Shown here: piece after piece, positions 33,162-42,326 of the stretch
How the letters are laid out: each line of letters starts with the position of its first letter
How positions within the stretch are numbered: position 1 is the first letter of the stretch
NCBI GenBank assembly: GCA_014379625.1
Contig: JACMLJ010000029.1
Span: 1-42,685 of the forward strand
Direction: 5' to 3'
DNA from: Ferruginibacter sp.
Lineage (GTDB): Bacteria > Bacteroidota > Bacteroidia > Chitinophagales > Chitinophagaceae
Length of the DNA stretch: 42,685 nt
Program-made: the position numbers and the translations under genes
The notes under the pieces: model-generated
Databases searched by the model: none
Seen by the model: only the letters and a program-made list of their open reading frames with translations
What the model was told of the DNA's origin: nothing

Positions 33162-33932
33162 TTATGCCAGTATCCCATTTAAGAATTCTTTAGTAGAAAG
33201 ATCAATACCAGTTGTATCTCCTAAAGCCTTTATATAAGCGCTTCCAATGATGGCGCCGTTTGTATATTCAGCTGCGGAATTAAAAGTCAGTCTGTCTTTT
33301 ATTCCAAACCCAACCAAAACAGGATTTTTCAGTTTCATATCCTGTAATTTTTTAAAATACGCCACCTGGTCTTCAATGGCCTTATTTTTACCCGTAGTGG
33401 AGGAGGAAGAAACGGCATACAAAAAACCACTGGATAGTCCATCAATCTCCCTGGTTCTTGTTTCACTGGTTTCGGGTGTTACCAGGAAAATAAACCGCAG
33501 CCGGTGTTTTTCAAAAAATGGTTGGTATTCGGTCTCAAACTCGTACATGGGCAAATCAGGTAAAATGATTCCGTCAACCCCTGATTTTTCAGCCGCCGCA
33601 CAAAATTTTTCCATCCCAAACTGCAGCACCGGGTTCATGTATCCCATTAAGATGATGGGCAGATGAATATCATTTCTTATATTTTCCAATTGTTCAAATA
33701 ATACCGGGATGCTCATACCATTTTCAAGTGCAACCATATTGCTTTGTTGAATCACCGGCCCGTCAGCTATCGGGTCGCTATAAGGTATGCCAATTTCAAC
33801 AATATCTGCCCCGTGGGCCTGTAAGGAAGCCAACACCTCGTGTAAACTATTTAAATGTGGATAACCCGCCGTGCAGTAAACATTTAATACATTATGATGT
33901 TTTTGTTTAAATAGCTGGTCAATTCTGTTCAT
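33162..33932 (-). CDS. trpA: Tryptophan synthase alpha subunit
   Basis: Cleaves indole-3-glycerol phosphate to indole and glyceraldehyde 3-phosphate, passing indole to TrpB. 256 residues, normal length (TIM barrel). The catalytic Glu and Asp are in DIVEIGIPYSDPIADGPVIQ and IILPDLPMYE; GFLYAVSSSSTTG and GFGI bind phosphate. Encoded behind trpB but separated from it by a GNAT gene and a 232-base gap with heptamer repeats. Last pathway gene of the trp operon. Confidence 0.95.
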   Translation of the reverse strand: MNRIDQLFKQKHHNVLNVYCTAGYPHLNSLHEVLASLQAHGADIVEIGIPYSDPIADGPVIQQSNMVALENGMSIPVLFEQLENIRNDIHLPIILMGYMNPVLQFGMEKFCAAAEKSGVDGIILPDLPMYEFETEYQPFFEKHRLRFIFLVTPETSETRTREIDGLSSGFLYAVSSSSTTGKNKAIEDQVAYFKKLQDMKLKNPVLVGFGIKDRLTFNSAAEYTNGAIIGSAYIKALGDTTGIDLSTKEFLNGILA

Positions 33933-33956
33933 AATGAGTGTTGTGTAGGTTTATTT

Positions 33957-34168
33957 GTGAATGGTGAATGGGCAATGATGAAAACCGGATGGATTATGAT
34001 GAACGGGTAAATAATTTTTATTGGCCATTTCGTGAATGCCCGCCAGCCTGAATATTCTTAGGACGCAGAATGATACAAATTTTACAATTGCCATTGCCAA
34101 TCACCTTTTGCTTATTGACCATTAAGTATTTCCTTTTGCCCATTCACCATTCACCATTCACCCTTCAC
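33957..34168. repeat. Heptamer arrays as a perfect 19-bp inverted repeat in the trpA - GNAT gap
   Basis: GTGAATGGTGAATGGGCAA (33957-33975) recurs in perfect inverse at 34136-34154, across 160 bases. The right arm extends to 34168 with further units CATTCAC, CCTTCAC. The interior carries more degenerate units (TTGCCATTGCCAATCACC, TTGACCATT) but no gene. Read as RNA from the trp operon, the arms would fold into one long stem. Confidence 0.75.
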
Positions 34169-34632
34169 CTTATAACCAATTCCATTTTAATATCGGATCT
34201 TTTGTAAACAGATCCCGTACCCGGTACTTCCGTAAAACCATATTTTTTATAGAGGTGTATAGCAGGTTCCAGTTTGGTATTTGAATACAATATAATTTTA
34301 TCGATGTTCAACTCTCTGGCTTTGGCTATGCAAAATTCTATCATCCGGTTACCAATCTTTCTTCCCTGGTATTCTTCGGCTACCGCCATTTTTGATAATT
34401 CATACACCTTGTCCGATTCTTTTAATAAAGCGAAAGTGCCCGCAATGGCTTTGTTGATGGTTGCGAAAAATATGAACCCGCCTTTATCAATAAAAAATTG
34501 TTTCGGGTTGCCCAACATCTCGTGATCCACGGGCTCTACCACAAAAAACTTTTCTAACCAGTAGGTATTCAGCCGGGTAAAATGCCCCGCCAACGCCTCG
34601 CTGAACGGAATGATTTCGATATTTGATGGCAT
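34165..34632 (-). CDS. GNAT-family N-acetyltransferase between trpB and trpA
   Basis: Start at 34632 (PSNIEIIPFSEALAGHFTRL); the frame is open further up into trpB. The 155-residue protein has the GNAT acetyl-CoA loop EYQGRKIGNRMIEFC and ILYSNTKLEPAIHLYKKYGF, the usual last-motif. FFIDKGGFIFFATIN and VDHEMLGNP precede it. The acceptor is not known. It begins 5 bases after the trpB stop, so it is very probably co-translated with trpB. Whether it modifies a tryptophan-pathway compound or is a passenger is open. Confidence 0.85.
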   Translation of the reverse strand: MPSNIEIIPFSEALAGHFTRLNTYWLEKFFVVEPVDHEMLGNPKQFFIDKGGFIFFATINKAIAGTFALLKESDKVYELSKMAVAEEYQGRKIGNRMIEFCIAKARELNIDKIILYSNTKLEPAIHLYKKYGFTEVPGTGSVYKRSDIKMELVIR

Positions 34633-34637
34633 ATATT

Positions 34638-35834
34638 TCACTTTAAATATTTCATATAGGTGGCAAGATCTTTGTCGCCCCTCCCACTCAGGCAAACCAC
34701 CACCACATCATTTTTTTCAAAATGCATTTCATTTAAAACAGAAAATGCGTGTGCCGTTTCCAATGCAGGGATGATGCCTTCTGTTTTACTGATCTCAAAA
34801 CCGGCCGCTAATGCTTCTTCATCCGTTGCACTCATAAATGTGCCGCGCCCGCTGGTGTATAAATGCGCCTGTAACGGCCCGATACCGGGATAATCCAATC
34901 CCGCTGAAATACTGTGCGGCTCTACCACCTGGCCATCTTCCGTTTGCATTAACAAGCTTTTACTGCCATGCAAAATACCCGGCTTTCCCAGTTGTGTTGT
35001 AGCGGCACTCATTCCGCTGGCGATACCGCAACCGGCCGCTTCCACCGCCACTAATTTCACCGACAATTCATCAAGGAAATGATAAAAAGCCCCCGCCGCA
35101 TTACTACCCCCGCCCACACAGGCGATCACATGCGTTGGCAGTTTGCTGCCCGTTTTTTCCAGCAATTGTTTTTTTATTTCCTCACTGATCACGCTTTGGA
35201 AACGGGTTACCATATCAGGATACGGATGCGGGCCCACCACACTTCCAATAATATAGTGGGTGTCGAGTGGATTATTGATCCAGTCCCTTATCGCCTCATT
35301 GGTAGCATCCTTTAAAGTTTTGCTGCCGCTTAAAGCCGGTACTACGGTAGCGCCCAGCATTTTCATCCTGGCCACATTCGGCGCCTGCCTTTCAATATCT
35401 TTTTCACCCATATACACAATACACTCCAGCCCTTTTAGCGCACATACGGTAGCGGTAGCAACTCCATGCTGGCCAGCCCCTGTTTCGGCAATGATCCTTT
35501 TTTTGCCCAGCCTTTCAGCAAGCAGTATTTGTCCTACGGTATTGTTGATCTTATGGGCGCCGGTATGGCAAAGGTCTTCGCGTTTTAAATAAATGGAAGC
35601 ACCATGTTTATGGCTCAAACGTTCTGCTAAGTATAATGGAGTTGGGCGGCCTACGTAATCGCTGAGTAATTGGCGAAACTGTTGCTGGAATGCAGGATCG
35701 TACATAATTTGCAGGTACCGTTCCTGCAACTGCTTTACATTGGGATATAACATTTCGGGAATAAACGCACCCCCGAAATTTCCGTAATAACCATGTTCAT
35801 TTACCGAAAATTCACTTTCTTTTGTTGTCAGCAT
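34638..35834 (-). CDS. trpB: Tryptophan synthase beta subunit
   Basis: PLP enzyme joining indole and serine to tryptophan in the alpha2-beta2 complex. 398 residues, standard for TrpB1. Motifs: [46 protein letters not shown] with the Schiff-base Lys, [22 protein letters not shown] (phosphate of PLP) and [12 protein letters not shown]. Followed at 5 bases by a GNAT gene. The two upstream genes (trpF, PAT-like GNAT) lie beyond a 264-base gap with a REP-like element. Confidence 0.96.
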   Translation of the reverse strand: MLTTKESEFSVNEHGYYGNFGGAFIPEMLYPNVKQLQERYLQIMYDPAFQQQFRQLLSDYVGRPTPLYLAERLSHKHGASIYLKREDLCHTGAHKINNTVGQILLAERLGKKRIIAETGAGQHGVATATVCALKGLECIVYMGEKDIERQAPNVARMKMLGATVVPALSGSKTLKDATNEAIRDWINNPLDTHYIIGSVVGPHPYPDMVTRFQSVISEEIKKQLLEKTGSKLPTHVIACVGGGSNAAGAFYHFLDELSVKLVAVEAAGCGIASGMSAATTQLGKPGILHGSKSLLMQTEDGQVVEPHSISAGLDYPGIGPLQAHLYTSGRGTFMSATDEEALAAGFEISKTEGIIPALETAHAFSVLNEMHFEKNDVVVVCLSGRGDKDLATYMKYLK

Positions 35835-35983
35835 CGTATTTCAATTTAGCATTGTTGTGTCACTCACTTGTACGGCATACCTATGTGGAACGACTTCAAA
35901 TTGCAACTGTATTTTTAATGGTGTAACATAATTTTTATGTGAACCGGATCGAATAAACTGTTTCCGTTTCGTTTTTCTTTATG

Positions 35984-36028
35984 GCGATGGGCTTCACCCA
36001 TCGCTAAAATATTGCGCCCTTTCAGGGC
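35984..36028. repeat. REP-like two-hairpin element (reverse copy) upstream of trpB
   Basis: GCGATGGG-CTTCA-CCCATCGC (35984-36004) and GCCCT-TTC-AGGGC (36016-36028) form two stems. In the reverse direction the order and sequence match the two copies at 18455-18663, so this is a dispersed family. It sits in the gap between the PAT-like GNAT and trpB. Confidence 0.75.
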
Positions 36029-36098
36029 TAAATGACTTCGTGAATTTAATCCGCGCTTACCGGATTGCGGGGGTTAATAGCGATTCCGGCAAACATAT

Positions 36099-36590
36099 TC
36101 ACACAATCAGTTCCAAAAACTTCAGGTCCATCCATTGGTCAAACTTATACCCTACTTCCTTAAAATGCGCCACTTCTATAAAACCAAATTTTTTATGCAG
36201 CGCTATGCTTGCATCATTGGTAGCTTCAATACCGGCAACAATCGCATGAACATTCAAATCCCTGGCGGCATCAATGAGTGGCGGCATTAATAATTTAGCG
36301 ATCCCTTTACCCCTGCTGTCGGCCGCCACGTACACCGAATTTTCTACAGTAAACCGGTACCCATGCCATGGCCGAAAAGGCCCAATCGTACTGAACCCTG
36401 CAATCCTGCCCTGTTCATCCGCAACAAATACAGGATAGCCCTGCTCCCTTTTTAGTTTAAACCATTCCTGCCTCATTTGGAGTGTATGAGGCTCACTATG
36501 CCATACCGCCATAGTATTTACAATAATATCATTGTATATTTCCAGCATTTCGGGAAGATCATTTTCATTCGCCTTTCTTATAATGATCAT
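36099..36590 (-). CDS. GNAT-family N-acetyltransferase, PAT/MnaT-like, inside the trp operon
   Basis: Start at 36590 (IIIRKANENDLPEM); the longer frame adds 28 codons without support. The 163-residue protein closely follows the phosphinothricin acetyltransferase and E. coli MnaT (YncA) pattern: EMLEIYNDIIVNTMAVWHSE, GYPVFVADEQGRIAGFSTIGPF, TVENSVYVAADSRGKGIAKLL (acetyl-CoA), VAGIEATNDASIALHKKFGF and YKFDQWMDLKFLEL. Family members N-acetylate free amino acids or their analogues, for example methionine sulphone. Lying between trpF and trpB, it may act on tryptophan or a pathway amine, but this is inference. Confidence 0.85.
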   Translation of the reverse strand: MIIIRKANENDLPEMLEIYNDIIVNTMAVWHSEPHTLQMRQEWFKLKREQGYPVFVADEQGRIAGFSTIGPFRPWHGYRFTVENSVYVAADSRGKGIAKLLMPPLIDAARDLNVHAIVAGIEATNDASIALHKKFGFIEVAHFKEVGYKFDQWMDLKFLELIV

Positions 36591-36814
36591 AAAAAATTGT
36601 TTATTACAATTGAGGTTCAATGGCAATTCCATTTTGTTCCTGAAACAAAGACTTCCTGAAAATTGGTGTTGCACATATTATTCCAATAGCAGGTAGAGCC
36701 GGTTTTATTGTATGGTGCCGCCCATATAATATCCCGAGTGGCAATGTCATTTATACCCTCCAATTAAACAATGCCTTTCAATTTTTCGTGTCCAAATCCT
36801 GCAAACAAAACGGA

Positions 36815-37447
36815 TCATTTTTTCAACCCCTGCTTTAACTGCAGTAATAAGGCCATATCCTTTACCCCCGGGCTTTTTTCAAAACGGCTATTTACATCTA
36901 TTCCGAAATAATCGGGGTGCTTAAATGCTTTTATTTTTGCAACATCTTCCACACCGATACCACCGCTTAAAAAAAATGGCTTTTCAATTTTGCTTTTGCT
37001 AATCAGTTTCCAGTCAAACTTTTCGCCTGTACCGCCTGCACGGCCATCTTTGGAAGCGGTATCAAATAAATAATAATCGCATACATCATCATAGTCTGCC
37101 AACATCCCGTCAATAGAAGCACTACCCTCCCCGATGGAGAATGCTTTAATTACTTCCACATCATCAGATAACTGCCCGCATAATTCCGGTGTTTCATCAC
37201 CGTGTAACTGAACCACATCAAGGTCATAATCTTCTATCATTTGCATTATTTCGGGGTAAGCGGCGTTTACAAATACGCCCACTTTTTTCACGTCAAAATC
37301 GGTTGCCTGCAGCTCCTCTTTAGAAATTTTACCCACTACATACCTGGGTGACTCTTTGTGAAAAATTAAACCTGCAAAAGCAATATTCAAACCATCCAGT
37401 TGTTGCAATTGCTTTAGCTGCGTAATACCGCATACTTTTATATTCAT
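36815..37447 (-). CDS. trpF: Phosphoribosylanthranilate isomerase, second copy
   Basis: 210 residues. Converts N-(5-phosphoribosyl)anthranilate to the enol-deoxyribulose phosphate. Catalytic Cys is in KVCGITQ (residue 5-6) and catalytic Asp in YLFDTASKDGRAGGTG; the sequence also has GLIFHKESPRYV, VQLHGDETPE, FLSGGIGVED and DVNSRFEKSPGVKD. All key residues are present, so it looks functional. It begins 18 bases after the other trpF copy and is about half identical to it by eye. The phosphate and barrel regions are conserved, the region FSIGEGSASIDGMLADYDD is not. Confidence 0.9.
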   Translation of the reverse strand: MNIKVCGITQLKQLQQLDGLNIAFAGLIFHKESPRYVVGKISKEELQATDFDVKKVGVFVNAAYPEIMQMIEDYDLDVVQLHGDETPELCGQLSDDVEVIKAFSIGEGSASIDGMLADYDDVCDYYLFDTASKDGRAGGTGEKFDWKLISKSKIEKPFFLSGGIGVEDVAKIKAFKHPDYFGIDVNSRFEKSPGVKDMALLLQLKQGLKK

Positions 37448-37465
37448 TGTAGTTTGTTTTCAGAA

Positions 37466-38095
37466 TTATTGTAATTGTTGAGTAAATTTTTTTATCAGAG
37501 TCATATCCTTTACGCCAGGCAATAGTTCAAACCTGCTGTTGATATCAATTGAAAACAATGCTTTAGCTTCCGGCTTTGTTTCAAATGCTTTTAACTGCAC
37601 TACATCGCTGGGTTCAATACCACCACTCAAAAAATAAGGTTTACCCACGGTAACTCCCTGCAATTTCTCCCAGTTGAATTTTTTTCCGGTGCCGCCATAA
37701 CCCACACCTTCCGTATCAAACATAAACATATCACATACATCCATATACTCCCTGATCCTCCATCCAATATTATCAGTGTCGCTGATCCGGAAAGCTTTTA
37801 CGACTGAAATATAATCCGCAATTTTTTCACAGTACCTGGCTGTTTCATCTCCATGCAATTGTACCATGTGAAGCCTGCATTCATCTACCATCTGCAACAC
37901 ATCTTCAATAGCTGCATTTACAAACACACCCACTTTATTGGTATTATTTTCTTTTTTTAGCTGGCTGGTGGTCATGTGCCGCAACACATACCTGGGTGAT
38001 TTGGGATAAAAAATAAGTCCTGCAAATGTTACACCCGCTTCAGGCAACATGGTTAGTTGTTCTACCTGCGTAATGCCACATACTTTTACTCTCAT
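37466..38095 (-). CDS. trpF: Phosphoribosylanthranilate isomerase, first copy
   Basis: 209 residues with the same set of motifs as the downstream copy: KVCGITQVEQL, GLIFYPKSPRYV, VQLHGDETARYC, FDTEGVGYGGTG (catalytic Asp), FLSGGIEPSD and DINSRFELLPGVKD. Its ATG overlaps the trpC stop (ATGA), so it is translationally coupled to trpC. Compared with the second copy it has FYPKSPRY and GYGGTGKKFNW, closer to the usual TrpF consensus, suggesting that this is the ancestral one and the other has diverged. Confidence 0.93.
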   Translation of the reverse strand: MRVKVCGITQVEQLTMLPEAGVTFAGLIFYPKSPRYVLRHMTTSQLKKENNTNKVGVFVNAAIEDVLQMVDECRLHMVQLHGDETARYCEKIADYISVVKAFRISDTDNIGWRIREYMDVCDMFMFDTEGVGYGGTGKKFNWEKLQGVTVGKPYFLSGGIEPSDVVQLKAFETKPEAKALFSIDINSRFELLPGVKDMTLIKKFTQQLQ

Positions 38096-38883
38096 GGTCG
38101 GGTTGCTTTTAATTGTTGAATAAAACCTGCAAAAGCAATCGCCGGGTCGGCCTGTTTCATAAAGTTTTCTCCCATTAAAAATCCTTTAAATCCCGCCCGC
38201 CTGAAGGTACAAATTGTTTTAACATCATTGATACCACTCTCTGCTATTTTAATTTTATCAACGGGAATTTTTTTGCTCAATGCAAGAGAACGGTTAATGT
38301 CGACAGTGAATGTTTTTAAATCGCGGTTATTAACGCCCACTATTTCCGTTTCGGCACAAATATGCGCCAACTCCTCCTCCGCATGTATTTCCAACAGCAC
38401 TTCCAACTGTAATTTTTTTGCGAATACCGCCAGTTCTTTTAACCGTTGCGGTGTTAAACAGGCAGCGATTAATAAAATCACATCCGCACCCATTGCCCTT
38501 GCTTCCGCTACCTGGTATTCATCGATTATAAAATCCTTGCGAAGAATGGGAATATTATTTGCCCGGGCCTTTCTGAGGTCATCCGCAGTGCCGCCAAAAA
38601 AATATTCATCTGTTAAAACAGACAGGCAACTGGCTCCGTATAAAGTATAGCCGGCAGTAACTTTTGATACATCCGCCGTTTCATTGATAATGCCTTTGGA
38701 GGGTGAGCGGCGCTTAAATTCAGCTATGATCCCCGTTTTACTTTCAGCCAGCAAAAACTGTTTTAACGAAAATGGAGGACGTTTAAAAAAATCACTTCCC
38801 ATCAATTCATCCATCGTCACCTGCTGTTTTGCCTTGGCAACTTCAATTTTTTTATGTGCGATTATCGTATCTAAAATATTCAT
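38092..38883 (-). CDS. trpC: Indole-3-glycerol phosphate synthase
   Basis: 263-residue TIM barrel that closes the indole ring of carboxyphenylaminodeoxyribulose phosphate. Motifs: GIIAEFKRRSPSKGII (catalytic Lys and phosphate), SVLTDEYFFGG, LRKDFIIDEYQV, EIVGVNNRDLKTF and KIAESGIND. Single-domain, not fused to TrpF, and 262 residues is usual. It follows trpD after a 185-base gap and overlaps trpF by four bases. Confidence 0.95.
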   Translation of the reverse strand: MNILDTIIAHKKIEVAKAKQQVTMDELMGSDFFKRPPFSLKQFLLAESKTGIIAEFKRRSPSKGIINETADVSKVTAGYTLYGASCLSVLTDEYFFGGTADDLRKARANNIPILRKDFIIDEYQVAEARAMGADVILLIAACLTPQRLKELAVFAKKLQLEVLLEIHAEEELAHICAETEIVGVNNRDLKTFTVDINRSLALSKKIPVDKIKIAESGINDVKTICTFRRAGFKGFLMGENFMKQADPAIAFAGFIQQLKATRP

Positions 38884-39068
38884 GGTAAATATTATCCCTA
38901 AATCCCGAAAGAGCAGTTTTAAGGATCAAATAATTTAAAGTTTCTTTATGTTGTCATGCGGTGAAGCAACTACTTCCCCCATCTTGGACAAGTTCAAGAC
39001 TTCGGGAGCCCGACGCTACAGTGCAAATTGTTTATAAAATCACTGCACCTGCAAAGTTCCGTCCGGGT

Positions 39069-40055
39069 TTACGGACATAATTTCTTCAATGCCTTCAGCG
39101 CCTTTCCACTTTCCAGGCTATCCACTGCCAGTTGGTAACACAGAGCATAATTCTCAAACTGGCCTGTACATTGCAATGCCATTGCTGAATTGGCCAATAC
39201 TACCGCATTTTGCGCCCAGGTACCTTTTCCTTCCAAAATTGTTTTAAATATTTTCGCGGCTTCTTCCACCGTATTTCCTCCATATATATCTGCGGCGGTT
39301 ACCGTCCGGTTTCCCAATTCCGCCGCAGTCATTATACGCTCTCCTTCATTGGTAATCACTTTTGTATCACCTGTTAAGGATATTTCATCGTACCCGTCGA
39401 GGCTATGGATAATGGTAAAATTACTAACCGTTTGTTGCAGCAGGTAATTGTATATCCTGGCCATTTCTAAGTTATACACTCCCACCAACTGGTGTTTTGG
39501 AAAGGCAGGGTTTACCATTGGTCCCAGCATATTAAAGAAGGTGCGGATACCCAAATTTTTCCGGATAGGGGCTACTACTTTTAATGCCGGGTGAAACAGT
39601 GGTGCATGTAAAAAACAAATATTCGCCGTATCCAGTTCCTTCTTCAAAATACTGTTATCATTTGTAAAACGGTATCCTAATTGCTCCATTACATTGCTGG
39701 AGCCACTGATAGAAGATGCTCCATAATTGCCATGCTTGGCCACTTTAATGCCCGTGCCCGCTACAATAAAACAACTTAAGGTAGAGATATTAAAAGTGTT
39801 CTTACCATCGCCGCCCGTACCCACAATATCCATTACTTCCTGCCCGTCCAGGTTCACCCTGATACACAATTCCAGCAGGGCATCCCTGAATCCCTGCAAC
39901 TCATGGATGGTAATACTGCGCATAAGGTACACCGTAATAAAGGAAGCTATTTCGCTTTCATTGTATACGCCCTCCGAAATATTGATAAGGATTTCCTTAG
40001 CCTGCTCTCTTGAAAGGCTTTTGTGTTCAAATAAAAAACTTAATATCTTCTTCAT
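39069..40055 (-). CDS. trpD: Anthranilate phosphoribosyltransferase
   Basis: 328 residues. Transfers the phosphoribosyl group of PRPP to anthranilate. Glycine-rich PRPP loop is DIVGTGGDGKNTFNISTLS, followed by VAKHGNYGASSISGSSNVME (substrate), FFNMLGPMVNPA and HSLDGYDEISLTGDT. Stand-alone form, not fused to TrpG as in enteric bacteria. It follows trpG by 142 bases, a gap that holds a heptamer array, and precedes trpC by 185 bases. Confidence 0.95.
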   Translation of the reverse strand: MKKILSFLFEHKSLSREQAKEILINISEGVYNESEIASFITVYLMRSITIHELQGFRDALLELCIRVNLDGQEVMDIVGTGGDGKNTFNISTLSCFIVAGTGIKVAKHGNYGASSISGSSNVMEQLGYRFTNDNSILKKELDTANICFLHAPLFHPALKVVAPIRKNLGIRTFFNMLGPMVNPAFPKHQLVGVYNLEMARIYNYLLQQTVSNFTIIHSLDGYDEISLTGDTKVITNEGERIMTAAELGNRTVTAADIYGGNTVEEAAKIFKTILEGKGTWAQNAVVLANSAMALQCTGQFENYALCYQLAVDSLESGKALKALKKLCP

Positions 40056-40158
40056 GAACTATGATTTAAAAGAGTATAGGATTTACAGGATTGCCTGGTT
40101 GTAAAAAATATTCCTTTGAATGCCAAATAGTCCCCCTGAAGTATTGACGATAAATATC

Positions 40159-40193
40159 CATTCACTATTCACTATGGACCCTTCACCATTCAC
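40159..40193. repeat. Heptamer array between trpG and trpD
   Basis: Five units CATTCAC, TATTCAC, TATGGAC, CCTTCAC, CATTCAC, i.e. GTGAATG-type on the operon strand, five bases after the trpG stop. Confidence 0.75.
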
Positions 40194-40197
40194 CTCC

Positions 40198-40767
40198 TCA
40201 TTCCCTTAGCCAGTTCCGCATTATCTTTTCCCCGTCCGGTGTCAGCACACTCTCCGGGTGAAACTGCAGTCCCTGCACATCAAAACTGGTATGTTGCAAT
40301 CCCATTATAAATCCATTGTCATCCACTGCAGTAATTTGCAGTTCCGCCGGTAAATCTTTATCACTCACTATCCATGAATGATAGCGGCCTACTTCTGTTG
40401 TATCGCCCATACCCTGTAAAATTTTTGACTGGGTATTTATAATTTTTATGGGTGTTGCCACACCATGATATACTTTATCCAGGTTTACCAGGGAGCCGCC
40501 AAAAGCCTCCCCGATTGCCTGGTGGCCCAAACAAACCCCGAGGATTGACTTGGTGGAAGCATATTCTTTTATAAGCGGCAATAATAATCCGGCTTCTTCC
40601 GGTATGCCCGGCCCGGGCGATAAAATTATTTTGTCATAGGCTTTTACCTGTTCCAATGTTACCTGGTCGTTGCGAAACACATCCACTTTCTGGTGCATGA
40701 TCTTTTCAACCAAATGCACCAGGTTGTAGGTGAAAGAATCATAATTGTCAAATACCAATATTCTCAT
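40198..40767 (-). CDS. trpG: Anthranilate synthase, glutamine amidotransferase component
   Basis: 189-residue class I amidotransferase giving ammonia to TrpE. Motifs: LVFDNYDSFTYNLVHLVE, ILSPGPGIPEEAG, LGVCLGHQAIGEAFGG with the nucleophilic Cys, and LQFHPESVLTPDGE with His and Glu of the triad. GMGDTTEVGRYHSW is typical. Starts one base after the trpE stop (TGAGATG), so the subunits are coupled. May also serve folate synthesis as PabA in bacteria with a single copy; not decided here. Confidence 0.95.
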   Translation of the reverse strand: MRILVFDNYDSFTYNLVHLVEKIMHQKVDVFRNDQVTLEQVKAYDKIILSPGPGIPEEAGLLLPLIKEYASTKSILGVCLGHQAIGEAFGGSLVNLDKVYHGVATPIKIINTQSKILQGMGDTTEVGRYHSWIVSDKDLPAELQITAVDDNGFIMGLQHTSFDVQGLQFHPESVLTPDGEKIMRNWLRE

Positions 40768-40768
40768 C

Positions 40769-42190
40769 TCAGATATTTTGCGCCAGCAGGATGGCTTGTT
40801 TTAATGCATTTAATTTATTATTAACTTCCTGTAACTCGCTAAGGGGGTTACTTGCAGCAACAATACCGGCGCCTGCCTGGTAAACCAATGTATTGCGCCT
40901 GCTTAAAAAAGTGCGTATCATAATAGCATGATTACAACTTCCATCAAAGCCGATACAGCCAATGGCGCCCCCATAATAACTGCGGCGGGTTGGTTCGTAC
41001 GCATTGATCAGTTGCATGGCTTTAAACTTAGGAGCCCCGCTTAATGTACCCGCCGGAAAACTTACGGCCAGTAACTTAAATGGATTCGTTTCAGGTCCAA
41101 CATTGCCCGTAACCTCACTTACCAAATGGATCACATGAGAATAATAATTCACTTTCTTGTATTGGGTCACTTCCACATTCGTGCACATGCGGCTTAAATC
41201 ATTTCTTGCAAGGTCAACCAGCATTACATGTTCCGCATTTTCCTTGGGATCATTCTCTAATTGTACCGCCAGGGCCTTATCGGTTTCATCATTACCGGTT
41301 CTTTTAAAAGTTCCGGCAATCGGATGCACAATCGCTTTACCATTTTGAACGATCAACTGGCTTTCGGGCGAGGAGCCCATCAGTTTATAATCGCCATAAT
41401 CAAAATAAAATAAATAGGGGCTTGGATTGATGCTGCGCAAAGCCCTGTATACATTAAACTCATCGCCGGTAAAAGATTGCTGAAACCGCCTGCTTAATAC
41501 AATCTGGAACACATCTCCCCGGTGACAGCTGGCGATCCCTTTTTTTACGATTTCAATATAAGCGTCATCTGTGAGGTTAGAACTTTCTTCTCCCTTTGTT
41601 ACAAAAGGAAAAGTTGGCACATCTTTACTTTTTATCAGGCTTTCGATTACTTCCACCTCGCTATCAATTCCATCAACCGAATTTTCACAAATAAACAATT
41701 CATTTTTAAAATGATTGATGGCAATAACGTACTGGTATAAACGATACCGCATCAACGGAATAACCGGGTCGTCGGGTTGCGGTTTACCATTGTTTAACTG
41801 AACAGTGTCAAAAAATTGCACGGCATCATAGGTACTGTAACCAAATAATCCCTGTGCAACATTGATTGGCGCTGCTGCTGTTTCGTTTATTTCAAAACGT
41901 TGCATAAAATTCCACAGATGTTCCGGCACTTCAGAAGGGCTGGTTATTTGAATGCTTTCCGGATTTTGCCCCGGCATCTTGAATTCAATGCCGGAAGTCG
42001 TTTTTATTTCAATACCCGCAATCGCATGAATACCAATAAAGGTATAGCTGTTTTCGCCTGCATGAAAATCCGAACTTTCTAATAAAATAGTATCGCGGAA
42101 ACGGTCCCTGAGCCGCAGGTAAATACCTACCGGTGTATAAACGTCTGCAAGGAGTTTTTTGTAAGTTGTTTGTATCGCTATTTTTTTCAT
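40769..42190 (-). CDS. trpE: Anthranilate synthase, chorismate-binding component
   Basis: Makes anthranilate from chorismate with ammonia from TrpG. ATG at 42190 is preferred over the GTG two codons upstream. About 473 residues. Trp feedback site: TILLESSDFH (LLES motif, ~residues 36-45), so the enzyme is probably inhibited by tryptophan. Catalytic part: GDVFQIVLSRRF, VHPIAGTFKRTGND, DPKENAEHVMLVDLARNDL, FPAGTLSGAPKFKAMQLI and GGAIGCIGFDGSCNHAIMIRTF. First structural gene of the operon, 200 bases after the leader ORF; controlled by the attenuator at 42327-42443. Confidence 0.95.
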   Translation of the reverse strand: MKKIAIQTTYKKLLADVYTPVGIYLRLRDRFRDTILLESSDFHAGENSYTFIGIHAIAGIEIKTTSGIEFKMPGQNPESIQITSPSEVPEHLWNFMQRFEINETAAAPINVAQGLFGYSTYDAVQFFDTVQLNNGKPQPDDPVIPLMRYRLYQYVIAINHFKNELFICENSVDGIDSEVEVIESLIKSKDVPTFPFVTKGEESSNLTDDAYIEIVKKGIASCHRGDVFQIVLSRRFQQSFTGDEFNVYRALRSINPSPYLFYFDYGDYKLMGSSPESQLIVQNGKAIVHPIAGTFKRTGNDETDKALAVQLENDPKENAEHVMLVDLARNDLSRMCTNVEVTQYKKVNYYSHVIHLVSEVTGNVGPETNPFKLLAVSFPAGTLSGAPKFKAMQLINAYEPTRRSYYGGAIGCIGFDGSCNHAIMIRTFLSRRNTLVYQAGAGIVAASNPLSELQEVNNKLNALKQAILLAQNI

Positions 42191-42326
42191 ATTCACTTAC
42201 CCGGTGCCGGGGTTTTTAACTTAAATTCCAACCTGACTGTCATTAAAATAAGCCATCATCAAATTTAAGCCTTTAACTGTTTATTTAAATTTTTCCAGCT
42301 CCCAGGTTCACTTGTTAACGGGAATT

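Noticed and set aside
40769..42196. GTG start of trpE at 42196
   Set aside because: ATG two codons downstream is a better start; the GTG adds only two residues.
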